Assembly (NCBI RefSeq): GCF_019703515.2
Contig: NC_059382.1
Coordinates: 14,487,001 to 14,551,000, forward strand
Origin: Myxocyprinus asiaticus
Lineage: Eukaryota; Chordata; Actinopteri; Cypriniformes; Catostomidae
Reading direction: 5' to 3'
Length of the DNA stretch: 64,000 nucleotides
Under the pieces are notes generated by a model that saw only the letters and a list, made by a program, of their open reading frames with translations, searched no databases and was not told where the DNA came from. Positions 47,401-58,687 of the stretch are shown one piece after another; position 1 is the stretch's first letter, and each line of letters opens with the position of its first letter. Made by a program: the position numbers and the translations under genes.

Positions 47401-50400
47401 GGGAAGAATTGCAAAGAAAAAGCCACTTTTGAAACAGAAAAACAAAAAGAAAATGTTAGAGTGGGCAAAGAAACACAGACATTGGACAACAGATAATTGG
47501 AAAAGAGTGTAATGGATCTTAACCCCATTGAGCTTTTGCGGGATCAGCTAGACTGTAAGGTGCATGAGAAGTGCCTGACAAGACAGCCACATCTATGGCA
47601 AGTGCTACAGCAAGCGTGGGGTGAAATGTCACCTGAGTATCTGGACAAACTGACAGCTAGAATGCCAAGGATCTGCAAAGCTGTCATTGCTGCTCGTGGA
47701 TGATTTTTTTATGAGAACTCTTTGAAGTAGTTGAAATTGTTTTTCAAATTGTAATAGTAATTTTTCATGTTATTAATGTCCTGACTATATATTGTGATCA
47801 ATTGAATGCCACTTTGATGAAAAAGTACCAATTTCTTTCCATAAGAGCAAAATCTGTACATTATTCGAAACTTTTGGCCACCAGTGTATATATATATATA
47901 TATAAAAAACAAATGGTTTAATGGGATATAAGTTTTATTATCATCCACAAGATATGAAGTTAAGACACAATGTGTGGTGATTAGTCACTTTTTTTCTTTT
48001 TTTTTTTTTTGCGCATGCCCTCGCTTCAATTAAGAACACTTGATTATCTAATCGAAATAACAAATACGCATTGAAGGGAGTATAAAAACATATATGAATA
48101 TTGTCAATCGCCAGCCACTTAGGAACACAGAGAAATAATAATAATTTAAAAAAAACATATCAGCAACTATTAGTGTCAATGTTTGCTAACCATTAGCTCC
48201 AAAAAGCAACTATCAGCACTGATTAATCTGTAAAACCAATATTTCAGTCTACCTCTAGTAAACAATGCTGGCATTACTACATGTAACAATTTAAAAAACA
48301 ATGAGTATTAAAAAAGTATTTCAATGACTTAAGTACCAAAAGTGCTAAAATAACTCACATTATCAAGTTCTTTCTGTGTCTCCTCCTCCATACGACGAAT
48401 GTCCTCCATTGTCAGACCTATCCATTTGTCTAACCAGCAGAAGAGTTGCCTGTGGAAGTTGGTGAACAGTCGCTTCTCTTGCTGAAGTAAAAACCAAAAC
48501 AAACAATGTTTCAGGAGTCACATGGACGTCTTTTTTAAACCAACATTACAAATAGAACCATTAATGGAGCGCCACTGAAACAGCTGCACAAAAGCCACGC
48601 CCTGCAATAAAATGAACAAACACTAACTGTTTATCTTTCTACACTACTCCTCTGTGCAATATCACAGACACTCTGTTGACACAAAATTGAGTCAAACTAA
48701 ACACAGCATTGAATACATCACATAGTTTTATACCTTCTGGATGAATCCTTCCACCTTGTTCTGCAAGCCAAACCATTTGAATTTGACAGTGACTAGTTTA
48801 TAGGCACACATATGAGGGCAATCTGTCTTCTGAGGAAGCTCTTTCTGCAATACAGACACAAAACAGTCAACAATCATCTCCAAGACTACAGAAATGTAGC
48901 TATAAATCTAGAAGAACAAACAGTAAAACAAACCATATACACACCTTCCAGTCAGATCCTAATGGCCCTCTTCCAGTCTTCTGTGATTTAAACGTGGCTG
49001 GATCTTCATCTGGTTTGTAGTCCTGTTAAGGTAGTTCAAAAGTGGGTCAAAAGTGTCAGTGGGTCTCAAAGTAGAACAAAAACATAAATCTGTTTCCTAA
49101 ATGTCTTTTTGTGATGCATCTAAAGTAAAAACTCTATATTTCTTACTTTAGTCTCCACCTGAGACCTGTCGGCAATGTCAATGTGTACTACCTCCACCTT
49201 CTTCCACTGCTCTGGGTCAAGTTTATGAACCTTCGAAACAAACAAATCAAAGAGAAAGAATAAGCACTAAGTAATCAAAACATATTGTTTTTTTGCATAT
49301 GACAATGCAGTGTAGTGTAATTGTTTCCTACATTATCATGGTTAAAGGGATTGTTCACCCAAAAATGAAAATTCTCTCACCATTTACTCACCCTCACGCC
49401 ATCCCAGATGTGTATGGCTTTCTTTCTTCAGTAGCACACAAGCGAAGATTTTTAGAAAAATATCTCCGCTTTGTTGGTCCATACAATGCAAATGAATGGT
49501 GATCACATAAAGGAAACATAAAAAGTAATCCATATGACTCCCGTGTTTAAATCCATATTTTTAGAAGCAATATAACAGGTGTAGGTTAGAAAATTAATAT
49601 TTAAGTGATTTTTTACTCTAAATCTCCACTTTAACTTCACTTTCAGATGTGAAAGTGAAAATAAACAGGCACCACATGTGACTCTTAAATGTAAAAGTGA
49701 AAGTGGAGATTTACAGTAAAAAAAAAAAAAAAGGACTTAAATTTGTATCTGTTTCTTACCTACACCTATTATATCACTTCTGAAGATATGGATTTAACTA
49801 TTGGAGCCTTATGGATTACTTTTATGTTTCATTTATGTGACTTTTGGAGCTGCAAAGGTCTGGTCACAATTCACTTGCATTGTGAGAACATACAGAGCTG
49901 AAATATTCTTCTAAAAATCTTTGTTCTGCTGAAGAAAGAAAGTCATACACATCTGGGATGACATGAGGGTGAGTAAATGGTGAATTTTCATTTTTGGGTG
50001 AACTATCCCTTTATTCAGAGTTTAATGACATTATGTCTGCTGGATACTCACATTTTCCTGTTCACCGAGGTCAGGCTTGTGCCACGTCTCAATCATGACT
50101 AGAAAATTGTCCTTCATGTACTCATTCTACAAGCAAGACACACACACACAATGTATGTTACTTGTACAGTTACTTGTAACTTCTACAGTACAAATTCACA
50201 CAATTCTGGGATTTTTCATAATGAACTCCCACTAGATTGCAGGGCCATTCACACTCTGTGCTGTGTTTCTAATTGATTTTCTATGTAAACATGCGCTAGA
50301 AGGACACCTTTGACTGTTGTGCGGCATCTTGTTTTGATTTTCAGTGCCTTGGACACTGTGTCAAGTTAAAAGAACATCCTGCATTCTGTTCCATTTGTTG

Positions 50401-53400
50401 CGCTGCATCTAACTTTTTGTAGCATAATAATGCGTTTGGTCTGGATGGCCCCTAAAACAACAACATCTGCAACTAGCACACTGTCCTCAACAAGCCCCAT
50501 ACCACAAACAATCCCTAACCTCAAGAATGAATAATAGTAAGGGTGATGCTGATGATTAACTAGTGACTTACAGTAAGTCTCATATACTGTAGTTACACAT
50601 AATAGTCACATAGACTCACCGTAAGAACTGGAATGATGAATGATGACGTATGACGTTGACAACACATGGAAAAGACAAAATACATAGTTTTGAGTTTTAG
50701 CTTATCTATGAGTTCTGTATTTAACAGACAGTTTGTGCTTAATACATGTGACAGTGAAGCGTGTCAATGTGTGTTACTTTCAGGTAAACAGTACTACTGT
50801 GGCCAGTACCTGTGCGACAGTAAGGGTAAGCATTCCAGGCTTTCTCATGGATTCTCATGGCAGATGATGGGGCCAACAACCGTACAAAAGTTGGAACTTT
50901 ACTGCATGAGACAGAGACAGAGAATGTCAGAAGCACAGACAGAAACGGTATTTGAAATGAAAGATCATCATCTCTATTAAGCAAAATGCATGTATGTATG
51001 TGTATTAAAGGGATAATTCACCCAAAAATAAAATTGTCTCATTTACGCACCGTCATGCCATCCCAGATGTGTGACTTTTTTTCTTCTGCAGAACCCAAAT
51101 TAAGATTTTTAGAAGGATATCTCAGCTCTGTAGGTTCATACAATGCATGTGAATGGTGACCAAAACTTTAAATCTCCAAAAATCACAAAATCAGCATAAA
51201 AATAATCCATAAGACTCCAGTGGTTTAATCCATGTCTTCAGAAGTGATATCTTAGTAGTAGATGAGAAACAGATCAATATTTAAGTCATTTTTTTACTAT
51301 AAATCTCCATTTTCTCTTTCACATTCTTTTTGTTTTTTGGCTATTCGCATTCTTCCTGCATATCGCCACCTACTTGTTGGGGCGGGTCAAAGGTGGAGAT
51401 TTAAAGTAAAAAAGGACTTAAATATTGATCTGTTTCTCACCCACACCTATGATATCTCTTCTGAAGACATGGATTTAAGCGCTGCCGTCGTTTGGATTAC
51501 TTTAATGCTGCCTTTATGTGCTTTTTGTAGCTTCAAAGTTCTGACCATCATTCACCTGCATTGTACAGAACTGAAACATTTTCTAAAGCTCTTTGATGGT
51601 GTTCTACAGAAGACAACACACACATCTGGGATGACATGAGGGTGAGAAAATGATGAGAGAATTTTCATTTTTGGGTGAACTATCCCTTTAATAATGTTGC
51701 TTGAGATGAAAAGTTTCTCATACCTCTGCAAGTGGTAGATTTTATGCGTATACTGTCCCTTCTCGCCATCCTCTTTCTCATAGGGCTCATTTTTCAGGAC
51801 CTCCACCCCTTCTCCACCTCCTGTCTCATTCTTACTGGCTTCTGCTACTGAGTACAGCTGGCCAACCTGATACTGTGGATGAAAGAACACACAGTAATGT
51901 TGACTTTACATGGCCATATGCACATTTACAGCCTAACAATCTAGAATAAAGACAGAAACAAAAACATAATGACAGTAAATGTATTATCTCATTGCATTTG
52001 CATTCCACGGCTGAGTGTAGTGCTGGTAGAAAATACAAAAACTCCATAGATCAATAGCTATATATAGGATGGCCTGTCATAAATAAACAACCACAATTAT
52101 AAAGGAAGTACTCAAACCCTATAATCTGGAGACAGACAAGAGAAGGAAACTGGGTTTGTGTCTAATGTTTTAAGCAGATACATGTGCTCCCAGCACCTCT
52201 AGCAGTGACATGCTTCTGCCTGGGGCTCTAACTGAAAGGGTGCCATGACTTTGCCGGTTTTGAGAGGATATGAAAGAAACAAATGTCAAATATCTGGCCA
52301 CTGAATGCCTGACCCAGAGCCTTTCTAAAAATTGTTTTAGAAAGTAACTTAAAAGTAATTAGTAATGTGATTACTTTTTCAATGAAGTAATCAGTAGTCA
52401 GTATCTGATAACAATTTTAGAGAAGATTACTAATTTGCAGTGAATTATTTATTTTGAGTAACTTACCCAACACTGTCACGAAGACATGTGATGTACTTTC
52501 ACGACTAGAAAATAGCCAGCTTACAAGGATGATGACCAAGTGAACAGACTTGCTTCAAAAAGACTGTGATATTTCATTTTTATTTGGAAGTAGACATGGT
52601 TCGGGAACCATGGATCTTGGTTCCGGAAGTAAATTTCCCATTTATTTATTTTTTATAGGGATTTATAACAATTAAATCTGTTATAAAAGAGTTCTTAAGC
52701 CATGAACCAAACCAGCCAGCTCTGAGGTGATTCACATAACAAACTTTGATTTGAAGCAAAAACACATTTTAAAAAATTGGATGAAAAGACAATGGTAAAA
52801 GACCGTGTTTTTCATGAGGCAATGAACTACAATCCCATGAAGCATTGCAAATAACAATGAAACACTGCAATAAATAAATAAATAAAACTACTGATTTAAA
52901 CTTGTTGATTACCATAGAAACACATTTTAAGTTTTTTGCAAAATATTCAGAAATATTCAAATATAGGCCTAGAAGCTGTTTGAGTGTGTTGGGAAAATGA
53001 CTAATTGTGTCATTCACAGTGCATCATGGGAGTGAGCGTTAGAGGTCTGCAACCCGACCTGGGCCCGATGGGACCAGAGAAGATGTCGGGTTCAGGTCAG
53101 TAATTAATGAAAAAATAAACATGACAATAAATATATATGACAATATTTATGCGCTCTCTTTCACAGACATGCATTAACGGACGAGTTAGGGTCCGTTCAA
53201 ACCTCTACTCTGTTTTTCCAAACATGTGCTGGACAGACTTCTTTGACTGTTGCACCACATCTCACTGTTTCGTCATTCTGGCTGCAAAGGGGATTTCAAG
53301 TGACTGTTATACTTGTAACACATGATTCCAGATTGTTCTGCAACAAGCAAAGTTTCAGTGCATGATAAACATTAAACCAATGTCTTTCTCCCTTCTGCTC

Positions 53401-56400
53401 TAGTGTGCTGAGGGTCCGCCATGCCTTGTTAAAGGATAGTTAACCCAAAAAATGAAAATTCTCTTATCACTTATCATCCTCATGCCATCCCAGATGTGTA
53501 TGACTTTCTTTTTTCAGCAGAACACAAATGAAGATTTTTAGAAAAATATCTCAGCTCTGTAGGTCCATACAATGCAAGTGAATGGTGATCAAACCTTTGT
53601 AGCTCCAAAAATCACATAAATTCCACATAAAAGTAATTCATATGACTCCAGTGTTTATATTCATATCTTCAGAAGCAATATAATAGGTGTAGGTGAGAAA
53701 CAGAACAATATTTAAGTCCTTTTTTACTCTAAATCTCCACTTTAACTTTTACTTTCAGATGTGAAAGTGAAACTAAACAGGGACCACTTGTGACTTTCAG
53801 TGGAGATTTAGGGTATGTTTACACGACAACGATGTACTAAAACGGAAACGTTTTTCCTTTGCGTTTTTGAAAAGTTTCGCGTACAGACGACAACGTTGTC
53901 AAAATGATCCGTGTTCACGGATTCGCGAAAACGACTAAAAGCGCTGTATTATGCATGCCAGGCCAGTAGTTGGCGATGTCACTTTGTAAAGAAACACTAT
54001 GCGCCTGCGCACATAAGCATTCTTCCATAGAGCGGTAAATACAAAAAATGAAGATGGCGAAAGCAGAGCAATTTTGTCTGGACAAAATCTTAAGCAGCAC
54101 AGACACAGTCCTGTAGTCCTCCATTGTAGTATTGAATGTCTCGCGCGTTGTTTTGAAGTACTCGCGAGCATGCTTATAGACTGAAGACGTAATATGCGTG
54201 CGCATGACGTCGTCATTTTCACAAATTCGCATTTTTTGTATGTTTACACGGAGACGAAAACGGCATCGTTTTCAAAAACTTGCACTTTGAAACCCGTTTT
54301 CAAAAGTTTGCGTTTTCAGGCCCAAAAACGCTGTTGTCGTGTAAACGAACAGCCAAAACGCATAAAAAGTTTTCCATTTTTAGTTGAAAACATTGTCGTG
54401 TAGACGGCCCCTTAGATTACAAAAAGGACTTACATTTTTATCCGTTTCTCACCCGCACCTATCATATAGCTTCTGAAGATATGGATTTAACCACTGGAGT
54501 CTTATGACTTACTTCAATGTTTCTTTTATGTGATTTTTGGAGCTACAAATGTCTGATCACCATTTACTTGCATTGTATGGACCTACAGAGCTGAGAAATT
54601 CTTCTAAAAATCTTAATTTGTGTTCTGCACATCTGGGATGACATGACGGTGAGTAAATGATGAGAGAATTTTCATTTTTGGGTGAACTATCCCTTTGAAA
54701 CTGTGTATGTTTACTGTTACAATACTGTTACGAATGTTGCCTACGATGCTTCCATAAAATACATCCTATTGCAACAATACTTGCTTGGAAAAGAAATTCT
54801 AAAGACAGTGAGCGATTTTGGGTTCGGGTCAGGTTCAGGGTTAAAATATGACAGGTTACACGGTCTCGGGTATGGGCTGGGTTTGAGTTTCATTTAAGGC
54901 CTGTGCAGACCTCTAATGGGCGGTGACTACAGAGCCCGTTTAGCACGCCTTGTTGGCTGCAATTATTAATGTGCATTATAAGATGAAGATCTGCTGTAAC
55001 AGAGGTGGACAATGATAGGAGTTACATGTCCATTATGTTCTTTTCTTATTTGGTGTGGCATTAAAACTTGCTTGTCGTCTTGTCCCCTAAAAGGCTAAAT
55101 ATAAATAGATAAAGCCCTGTCTTTACAGTGAAGAGTGTGAGGCCTTTCCAATGTGTTCTATGTTTAAAAAATATACAGTATTAAAAACTTCCCATTAAAA
55201 GTTAAAGCACAATGTACACAATTTGTTCACTTTTGAATGCAAATCTGCGGTGTGTTAGACTGGAAATGCCAGAGTAATAAGATTTGTGAGGTAAAGTTAA
55301 GATTGCAGTTTACCATAATATTGCTTTAAAAGTACAATATTGTGCATAATGTGAACTTCCACGCACACTGTCACCTCTGAAACATACCGACATCTACCTG
55401 AAATAAACTTACTCCGAAGCAGGTTATGTTCAGAGAGTAAGTTGCCATGGCTACTAACATACCCTGAAAGTTACCTCAGTTTTTGGAACCAAAAGCTTAT
55501 CCACTTACTCGGTGTAAACGTACCCAGGTAAATCGCTTAACCTGCTTTGCGTATTTGCATAATACCCCTCAGGAGTAAAGAAGCTCTCTCATTCATATAG
55601 ATGGGATCATCACATACGTTTTTAAAACTGTGACTAAATTATACCAGAAAACAACAAAAAAACATTGTACTGATGTACTGGTGGGCGTGTGTAGGCTACT
55701 CGTCGGTCACACATCAGACTCGCTGGCATATGGAGATGAATCATAAATAAAATATCTTTAAATGTCCGCGAAAGTTCAATTTGCCAATATTTGTGCTGTC
55801 TTCGGACCTGTATGAACTTTTCCAGCGTAACGTATGCCTGCAAAATCAACTTCCACAATATAGCATCCCCTGCAAGTTTCCTTTTTCAGTTGGCAGGGTT
55901 GAGTAGATGAATTTGTCATCAATCTTGTGAATATTACACAGCCATTTGTGTAGGTGAATAGAATGGAATGGAACTGCACATGCAAAACTTGTATGCGTTC
56001 TCACTGCTGTTTAGACAAGAGCATCTTCATTGATTTCTTTTACAAACACCATGGTTACAACAAAGATGGTGGCAAGTCATTAAGGTATCCAGGGTTGGGA
56101 CATACTTGCCTATACCAACAAATACTACAACCAGATATGACAAAGCTAAGTCAAATTCAACCTTTGCTTGGTAAGCTGTAGCAGAGAAGGTACACTTGAT
56201 AAAGTCTGATAAGCTCAGTATCGGGTTACAAATAGTTGTGCTCTGCCCATACACAGGCATGCTGCTGAGTAAAGCTAGGCTGCTTTCTAACAAACCTCAG
56301 ATTGTTTGTTTCAATTCATCATTCTGAATGCCTAAATACGCATGTGCACAAAAAAACTAGGCGTAGCCTGGAAAACTGGAGTTTATTCAAAGTTTGACCG

Positions 56401-57718
56401 GTTAGAAGTAGTAAACAAATGCAAAACTGAATTAGAAGCAGATTTTAAAGAACATAAAAGAAGCACTTGTGAGAGCTGAAGACAAAAGACAAAAAAACAG
56501 TGCATACCTCTTCAACAGAAATGGGCAGGACGATTCGGCTGAAAGACAGAAGAGAGAGGCCAAATATTAATCATGGAGTCAGCAAACATGTGTGGTGACC
56601 TTTAAACTGTTCTGATTCAGTCAACCACATTTTTAAATTGCTTTGACACCTTCGTATTCTGGGAGTGACAACAAGACCTTTCAATACTGTTGAAAACAAG
56701 GCGATCCATGTATAATATCCTATAAATAAGAGCATTCATGCTAATAAGCATTGTTACTTGATGCAGCGACTTGACCCCTCTCATGCCACTAACAGCCAGG
56801 TTCTGATAAAGTAGTTTCTAAGACAGTGAGTTTTACTGCATGAGGTGGTTATGAATGAGTTTTATATGGCTGAGATATCAGGTTCATAAACAAATGCTAA
56901 CCTATAGGCCTACACAGTGCATTAGGATTATAGTTTAACACTCTTGAATAAGTGCATACTAATTATTTAGAATTAAAATAGATCTTAACGTAAGAGTATA
57001 TTCAGTTTAAACGAATAAAGGTATCATAAAGTCATCCTGACAGCAATGGCATCACAATGTCATTATGACGTCACCGTAATGACGTCATTGTGACTAATGT
57101 CTTTTCACAGACATTTTATAGGAATTTTACAGAGCAGTGTGCGTGTTATGTGAACCCTATTGATAAAGTATAGTTAGAGGACATTATAATGCATACATAT
57201 GCCATTTATACACTGTACAATTACTTTATGGTCTATATTTGGTCTGGAAGTTTCAAAGTGCACTATGACCTGTAAACCGGTGCATTATGACGCGTGACCG
57301 GCATGTGATAATCACATTCATATTACCTAGTTTTTAAAAAGTAAAAAAAAAAAATAAATAAAAAAAAGAAAGAGAGAGTTGAGCACTTTTTACTTCTTTG
57401 CAAAGCAAAACAGTGAAATCTTTGGGACTCTAATCTGACAGCACTATTTATTACTAAAGACCACTTGGTAAAACGTATAACTGCTGTGTGATAGTAAACT
57501 GATTCGCGCCGAATTAACACATAACATTGAAACAATCATAAAACAACATCAATACTTTATTCATTTATTAAAATCTATTTAAATCCAATTCATTAGTCAG
57601 CAGCCGGCGAAAGTTACCAAATACGCTTTCCAGATTCAAGTTCAAGCCATTTCACTCCTCTGCGGTCACAAAAGTTTATACTATTATACAATATTACTTA
57701 CAATTCCTTTATTAACAT
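44432..57718 (-). CDS. pitpna: pitpna, phosphatidylinositol transfer protein alpha
   Basis: Eleven coding exons join to 816 bases, 271 residues plus stop; human PITPNA has 270. Starts [20 protein letters not shown] and ends [15 protein letters not shown], close to the mammalian alpha C-terminus (MRQKDPVKGM...). Family role: binds one phosphatidylinositol or phosphatidylcholine in a START-like cavity and moves it between membranes, supporting phosphoinositide signalling. Visible hallmarks: [20 protein letters not shown] near the start (lipid-binding loop region), [49 protein letters not shown] and [19 protein letters not shown], the regulatory C-terminal helix. [12 protein letters not shown] and the C-terminus favour alpha over beta. 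All junctions [13 protein letters not shown] has one extra residue compared with human YEKDGEKG. It runs opposite to git1, tail to tail. Confidence 0.9.
44600..45000 (-). pseudogene. LINE fragment, possibly Tx1/L1-like C-terminus
   Basis: The - strand frame from 44991 reads [20 protein letters not shown], then [36 protein letters not shown]. This resembles the segment after the reverse transcriptase in Tx1-type fish LINEs (LLN-x-LLG-x-AK-x-A-x-W/Y-x-S-R). Similarity is by eye only; the frame stops at 44779. Lies in the last pitpna intron. Confidence 0.4.
46300..46659. repeat. Inverted-repeat element with long arms
   Basis: AGGGCCACTATGTTTGATTG followed by CTCATATCTTAAAAAATGCA at 46301-46340 is mirrored by TATGAGCAATCAAACATAGT and GGCCCT at 46631-46656. 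Arms of about 90-120 bp diverge toward the centre. Confidence 0.8.
46714..47886 (+). mobile_element. Tc1-like element, internally deleted (copy 2)
   Basis: Perfect ends CACTGGTGGCCAAAAGTTTG and CCAAACTTTTGGCCACCAGT, with TA on each side inside a (TA)n tract (46690-46713, 47887-47904). Same family and nearly the same internal deletion as 2654-3784. Confidence 0.9.
47073..47703 (+). pseudogene. Tc1 transposase, catalytic core deleted (copy 2)
   Basis: ATG at 47073 ([16 protein letters not shown]), then frameshifted. It reads to [10 protein letters not shown] and then [16 protein letters not shown] and the full tail [20 protein letters not shown]. The middle, with two of the three catalytic acids, is missing. 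It keeps 12 more bases at the junction than copy 1 (NWKRV). Confidence 0.8.
48359..48481 (-). CDS. pitpna: pitpna coding exon 10
   Basis: 41 codons, phase 0; acceptor CTTCAG, donor GTGAGT. Encodes [41 protein letters not shown]. Confidence 0.96.
48734..48844 (-). CDS. pitpna: pitpna coding exon 9
   Basis: 37 codons, phase 0; acceptor ATTGCAG, donor GTATAA. Encodes [42 protein letters not shown] corresponds to the membrane-docking WW loop of the family (W-W in mammals, W-F here). Confidence 0.96.
48945..49022 (-). CDS. pitpna: pitpna coding exon 8
   Basis: 26 codons, phase 0; acceptor TTAACAG, donor GTGTGT. Encodes [26 protein letters not shown]. Confidence 0.96.
49147..49230 (-). CDS. pitpna: pitpna coding exon 7
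   Basis: 28 codons, phase 0; acceptor TTCGAAG, donor GTAAGA. Encodes [28 protein letters not shown]. Confidence 0.96.
49342..50014. mobile_element. TTAA-flanked hairpin MITE, copy 5
   Basis: Starts TTAAAGGGATTGTTCACCC and ends GGGTGAACTATCCCTTTATT. Long inverted arms; it fills most of the pitpna intron between exons 7 and 6 and ends about 38 bases from exon 6 (50052). Confidence 0.85.
50052..50126 (-). CDS. pitpna: pitpna coding exon 6
   Basis: 25 codons, phase 0; acceptor CTTGTAG, donor GTGAGT. Encodes [25 protein letters not shown]. Confidence 0.96.
50241..50454. mobile_element. Short inverted-end element (MITE)
   Basis: Left AGGGCCATTCACACTC and right GGTCTGGATGGCCCCT are inverted relatives. 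Non-coding, in a pitpna intron. Confidence 0.55.
50620..50627 (-). CDS. pitpna: pitpna 8-nt microexon
   Basis: On the - strand: acceptor CATTCCAG, exon TTCTTACG, donor GTGAGT. Combined with the G left by exon 4 it gives GTT CTT ACG = VLT, where the human protein has VIT. Without it the frame between exons 4 and 6 would be lost, because exon 4 ends in phase 1 and exon 6 begins in phase 0. Confidence 0.85.
50810..50901 (-). CDS. pitpna: pitpna coding exon 4
   Basis: Acceptor CATGCAG, donor GTACTG. Encodes (S)[30 protein letters not shown]. Ends with one base of the next codon, requiring the microexon. Confidence 0.96.
51005..51691. mobile_element. TTAA-flanked hairpin MITE, copy 6
   Basis: Starts TTAAAGGGATAATTCACCC, ends GGGTGAACTATCCCTTTAA, with TTAA at both sides. 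Long inverted arms; ends 33 bases from pitpna exon 3. Confidence 0.88.
51724..51872 (-). CDS. pitpna: pitpna coding exon 3
   Basis: Acceptor ATCCACAG, donor GTATGA. Encodes [49 protein letters not shown]. This is the lipid-binding/ beta-sheet region. Confidence 0.97.
51873..53039 (-). other. pitpna: pitpna intron stretch
   Basis: Mostly unrecognised. 52330-52475 carries a fish repeat rich in AAAGTAACTTAAAAGTAATT and ending AGTAACTTACCCAACACTG, similar in wording to the palindromic array units. Confidence 0.5.
53429..54697. mobile_element. TTAA-flanked hairpin MITE, copy 7, split
   Basis: Starts TTAAAGGATAGTTAACCC, ends GGGTGAACTATCCCTTTGAA. Its centre is interrupted by a third element at 53812-54414. 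Confidence 0.85.
53812..54414. mobile_element. Inverted-end element nested in MITE copy 7
   Basis: Left GGGTATGTTTACACGACAAC and right GTCGTGTAGACGGCCCCTTA are inverted relatives; GTTTTCAAAA/AAAACG motifs recur inside. It separates two halves of the central AGATTTA...AAAAAGGACTT of the surrounding element. Confidence 0.7.
54916..56507 (-). other. pitpna: pitpna intron, nothing firm
   Basis: Non-coding. 55370-55580 contains paired GTAAGTTGCC/AACTTACTCC-type motifs suggesting another old element, but I could not define ends. Confidence 0.4.
56508..56538 (-). CDS. pitpna: pitpna coding exon 2 (31 nt)
   Basis: Acceptor CTTTCAG, donor GTATGC. Encodes [10 protein letters not shown] after one base completing Phe. 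Confidence 0.92.
56539..57701 (-). other. pitpna: pitpna first intron
   Basis: Between donor GTAAGT (57701) and acceptor CTTTCAG (56539). AT-rich; a GA-rich/A-rich tract lies at 57340-57380. Nothing else recognised. Confidence 0.7.
57702..57718 (-). CDS. pitpna: pitpna coding exon 1 (17 nt coding)
   Basis: ATG at 57718-57716, then TTA ATA AAG GAA TT and donor GTAAGT (57701-57696). Gives MLIKEF with the next exon. Identified by matching the expected N-terminus and by fitting phase; too short to show as an ORF. Upstream - strand sequence is the 5' UTR. Confidence 0.88.
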
Positions 57719-58000
57719 GTTATCTCCTTCGTGTCCGCGTGAACAACATTCAAAAAGTTTATTGGCAGTTGATTCTCTTCGGTCCTGCCCGCCGCGACTC
57801 GTTTCTGTTCGAGTTCCTGGATTTCTCGTTTATTTAAATTCATTTCCTGAAAGATGTCGCCAGCCACACCCACTGGCATGGAAACCGGGGCTGGAGCGAA
57901 TCTGATTGGTCAAGAGGGAGACACATAGAACTCTGTTTTTTGGCGCCACACCCTGTCTTGATATTTAACTCACGCAAACACTTCACTGGACTAGAGAACG
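57719..58000 (-). promoter_or_regulatory. pitpna: pitpna 5' UTR and probable promoter
   Basis: Immediately upstream of the ATG on the - strand. It is locally richer in CpG (CCCGCCGCGACTC near 57787) than the flanking AT-rich DNA. It has a CCAAT box on the - strand (ATTGG at 57905-57909) and GGCGCC at 57941. No TATA box near a definable start site. The start of transcription is inferred, not seen. Confidence 0.5.
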
Positions 58001-58426
58001 TTAACTCAGGTGCAGTGGTGAAAAAAACTTGTGCGGGTGACAATGTGCCCATGTGGATGCCAGCTTGATGTTCTTGTTCCGCTGGTTTAAAATTTAGGAG
58101 CTTAACAGAAGAGTTTTGGGCGTGAGTGTGTTTTTGGATTTGAATCTAAAGCCGGTCCTGAACCAGACCTGACTTTCCAGTCAATCATTGACTAAGTAGT
58201 ATTTCTCCATTCCACATGAATTTGGGTTCAGCACTTGTTCTACAGCACAATTCTGTGTAGGATACAACAGGACTAAAGGCACACCTTTAGCTTTTTCTTG
58301 TCACAAAATGTATCAAGATCGAAAAAAATAGAGTATTTTTGTTGAATATTGATCGAGCAAGATAATTTGTGTGAAAGGAAATAATAACAGAAGGTTGTTT
58401 TGATTCAAATTATTTAAATATATATA

Positions 58427-58445
58427 TGTGTGTGTGTGTGTGTGT

Positions 58446-58482
<37 letters not shown>
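58427..58482. repeat. (TG)n(TA)n microsatellite
   Basis: TG repeats followed by TA repeats, about 55 bases. Confidence 0.9.
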
Positions 58483-58687
58483 AGATGGAGAGTGGGCCCT
58501 TTACAACACACTTGGGGTAAAAAGCCCCTTGGGGGTTTATAATGATATTGTGTAAAATGTAGGTGCAATAGTTGCAAAATATGTCAACTTAGGCAAATAA
58601 TTTTGAGACAGAAGATGCTTTTTTGAGCAATAAATTAAGATAATGCGTATTCAAAATAATTTAAGAAAAGTATTAAAGGAACCCTTA

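Larger units (their letters stand above)
45900..48257. mobile_element. hAT-type MITE with nested insertions
   Basis: Left TAGAGGTCTACCGATG and right ...AGTCTACCTCTA ends are inverted. Flanks GTGAACAC (45892-45899) and GTAAACAA (48258-48265) are an imperfect 8-bp duplication. Inside are an inverted-repeat element (46300-46659) and a Tc1 deletion derivative (46714-47886). Lies in the last pitpna intron; ends 100 bp before exon 10. Confidence 0.65.
53040..54915. mobile_element. hAT-type MITE containing two further insertions
   Basis: Left TAGAGGTCTGCAACCCGACC and right TGCAGACCTCTA are inverted, at 53040 and 54915. Flanks GTGAGCGT and ATGGGCGG agree at 5 of 8 bases. GGGTTCGGGTCAGG-type motifs sit inside both arms. 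Interrupted by the TTAA element 53429-54697. Confidence 0.65.
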
